A stretch of 6,257 nt of DNA from Planctomycetota bacterium (GTDB taxonomy: Bacteria > Planctomycetota > PLA2). The position numbers and the translations under genes are program-made. The stretch lies in contig JAKLKT010000370.1 in the NCBI GenBank assembly GCA_023150495.1, forward strand, positions 1 through 6,257. Direction: 5' to 3'. How positions within the stretch are numbered: the first letter of the stretch is position 1; every line of letters starts with the position of its first letter. Below the pieces are notes generated by a model, which did not search any database, was not told the DNA's origin, and worked only from the letters and a program-made list of their open reading frames with translations. Shown piece after piece: positions 5,468-6,257 of the stretch.

Positions 5468-6000
5468 AGCTTCAGGATCATCTTCACCATGTCCCGCGGC
5501 GTGCCGTCGGGATCGGTCCCGTAGCCGGGGATGGTGTAGCTCTCGAAGCCCATGCTCTTGAGGGTCGCGATCGCGTCCTCCTCGAGGTCCTTGATGAGCA
5601 TGCAGGTGAGGTGCCGGAGGCCGTTCTCGCGCGCGCTCACGATGAAGTCGTTGACGAAGATCGTGCCGAGGCCGACGCCCCGGTACTCGGGGTCGATCAG
5701 CCACTTGATCCGGCCCACGCGGCGCAGCGGCCCGTTGTCGCGGTAGTGGAGCGTGGCGTCGGCGACGACGCGCTTGCCGGCGAGCGCGATCAGCGGGAAC
5801 GCCCTCTCGTAGTCGAGCTCCGCCGCCCAGCGCTCGATCGTCGCGCGCTGGTCGATCCGGTCCCACGCGCAGCGGACGTAGTCCTCGGGGAGGCGGCTGA
5901 AGAAGTCCCATACGCCGTCCACGTCGGCGGCGGTGAAGGGGCGGATGGTGACGCGCCGGGTGTCGCGGAGGCCGGCCTCCTGGGGGTATCGGATCGGCAT
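5464..6000 (-). CDS. GNAT-family N-acetyltransferase
   Basis: 178 residues from ATG 6000 to TGA at 5466-5464. The N-terminal TIRPFTAADVDGVWDFF (18-34) is the usual first strand and helix of GNAT folds. Motif A is I-K-W-L-I-D-P-E-Y followed by RGVGLG (107-112), the R-x-x-G-x-G pyrophosphate-binding loop for acetyl-CoA. Motif B is the AIATLKSMGFE region, where the helix before a G-F-E turn is typical. Substrate cannot be told; similar single-domain GNATs acetylate protein lysines, amines or small metabolites in the cytoplasm. No convincing Shine-Dalgarno lies upstream of 6000, so the start is somewhat uncertain; there is no better in-frame ATG or GTG nearby. It lies 52 bases downstream of the gene at the window's right edge and overlaps the propeller gene by four bases, suggesting an operon. 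Confidence 0.87.
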   Translation of the reverse strand: MPIRYPQEAGLRDTRRVTIRPFTAADVDGVWDFFSRLPEDYVRCAWDRIDQRATIERWAAELDYERAFPLIALAGKRVVADATLHYRDNGPLRRVGRIKWLIDPEYRGVGLGTIFVNDFIVSARENGLRHLTCMLIKDLEEDAIATLKSMGFESYTIPGYGTDPDGTPRDMVKMILKL

Positions 6001-6052
6001 CGCGGCAGGATAGCAAACGGGGGAAGCGCCGGTCGGGCGGCCTGCGGGGCCA

Positions 6053-6257
6053 TCAGCGGCCCGCCGGGAAGGCCGCCTCGGCCATCATCACGGCGACGAG
6101 GCCGCGCGCCTCCGGGTCGCCCTTCAACCGATCCATCGTCGCCTGGAAGCGGGGCTCGAGCATCCTCGCCGCCGAATCGAGCCGCGCGTCGAGCCGCGCG
6201 CGCTCGTCCGCGGAGGGCGCCGGCAGGCTCGCCTCCGCGGCGTTGATCTCCCGCACG
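6053..6257 (-). CDS. C-terminal fragment of an unrecognised helical protein (N-terminus off window)
   Basis: A frame open from the right edge to TGA at 6055-6053, about 67 residues visible. A GTG at 6256-6254 could be a start, but no upstream sequence is available and the frame probably continues beyond the edge. The visible part is charged and Ala/Leu/Arg-rich with helix-forming stretches (ADERARLDARLDSAARML, then FQATMDRLKGDPEARGLV) and no cysteines, motifs or membrane segment. I do not recognise the family. Direction, spacing of 52 bases to the GNAT gene and codon bias suggest it is the upstream member of the same transcription unit. Confidence 0.5.
   Translation of the reverse strand, partial: VREINAAEASLPAPSADERARLDARLDSAARMLEPRFQATMDRLKGDPEARGLVAVMMAEAAFPAGR

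Noticed and set aside
4268..5524. 418-residue plus-strand open frame
   Set aside because: Antisense shadow of the propeller gene; Arg/Glu/Leu-rich low-complexity translation with no start signal.
4112..6016. A single 634-residue minus-strand protein
   Set aside because: Residues before 5467 are out-of-frame GNAT sequence, while the GNAT frame itself has clear acetyl-CoA motifs and its own stop. The real gene starts at 5467 with a signal peptide.
1..6257. CRISPR arrays, tRNA or rRNA genes, insertion sequences
   Set aside because: I found no spaced direct repeats, cloverleaf-like sequence, transposase frame or terminal inverted repeats.

Overview
The window is high-GC bacterial DNA with dense coding and almost every codon ending in G or C. 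The DUF11/OmcB-like lipoprotein and the carbohydrate-type beta-propeller protein are of kinds I associate with Planctomycetota and other PVC bacteria. The c554-type cytochrome fused to a phosphoesterase and the apparent selenocysteine use are also common in metal- and sulfur-cycling deltaproteobacterial lineages. A Planctomycetota-like genome is my best guess, but it is inference.

Layout. (1) 1-1407, minus strand: an exported UshA-like metallophosphoesterase fused to a four-heme c554-type cytochrome, open at the left edge. Its GTG start lies with its ribosome binding site in the loop of a 10-bp hairpin. (2) 1408-1782: a divergent intergenic region with hairpins and a weak sigma-54-like site. 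(3) 1783-2127, plus strand: a small secreted or lipoprotein HMA (MerP-like) protein whose reading frame crosses an in-frame TGA at codon 51. A bacterial SECIS-like hairpin with a GGUC-containing loop follows at the expected distance, so I read it as a selenoprotein with a Sec-Gly-Leu-Ser-Cys centre. (4) 2128-2368: a GC-rich terminator, an 8-bp tandem repeat and a strong sigma-54 (-24/-12) promoter. (5) 2369-3984, plus strand: a DUF11-repeat lipoprotein broken into two overlapping frames by an exact 11-bp tandem duplication, then a terminator. (6) 4112-6257, minus strand: a likely operon of an unrecognised gene (C-terminus only), a GNAT acetyltransferase, and an exported beta-propeller protein joined to it by an ATGA overlap. 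This set converges on the DUF11 gene.

Working together. The cytochrome/phosphoesterase and the Sec-HMA protein are divergently transcribed and both appear to act outside the cytoplasm with redox or metal-binding residues, so a shared role in extracytoplasmic metal or redox chemistry is plausible but unproven. The DUF11 lipoprotein is probably an envelope structural protein under sigma-54 control. The right-hand minus-strand operon looks independent. The main novelty is the Sec-containing HMA protein, which conventional gene calling would truncate at 50 residues or miss. The second is the recent-looking 11-bp duplication in the DUF11 gene.
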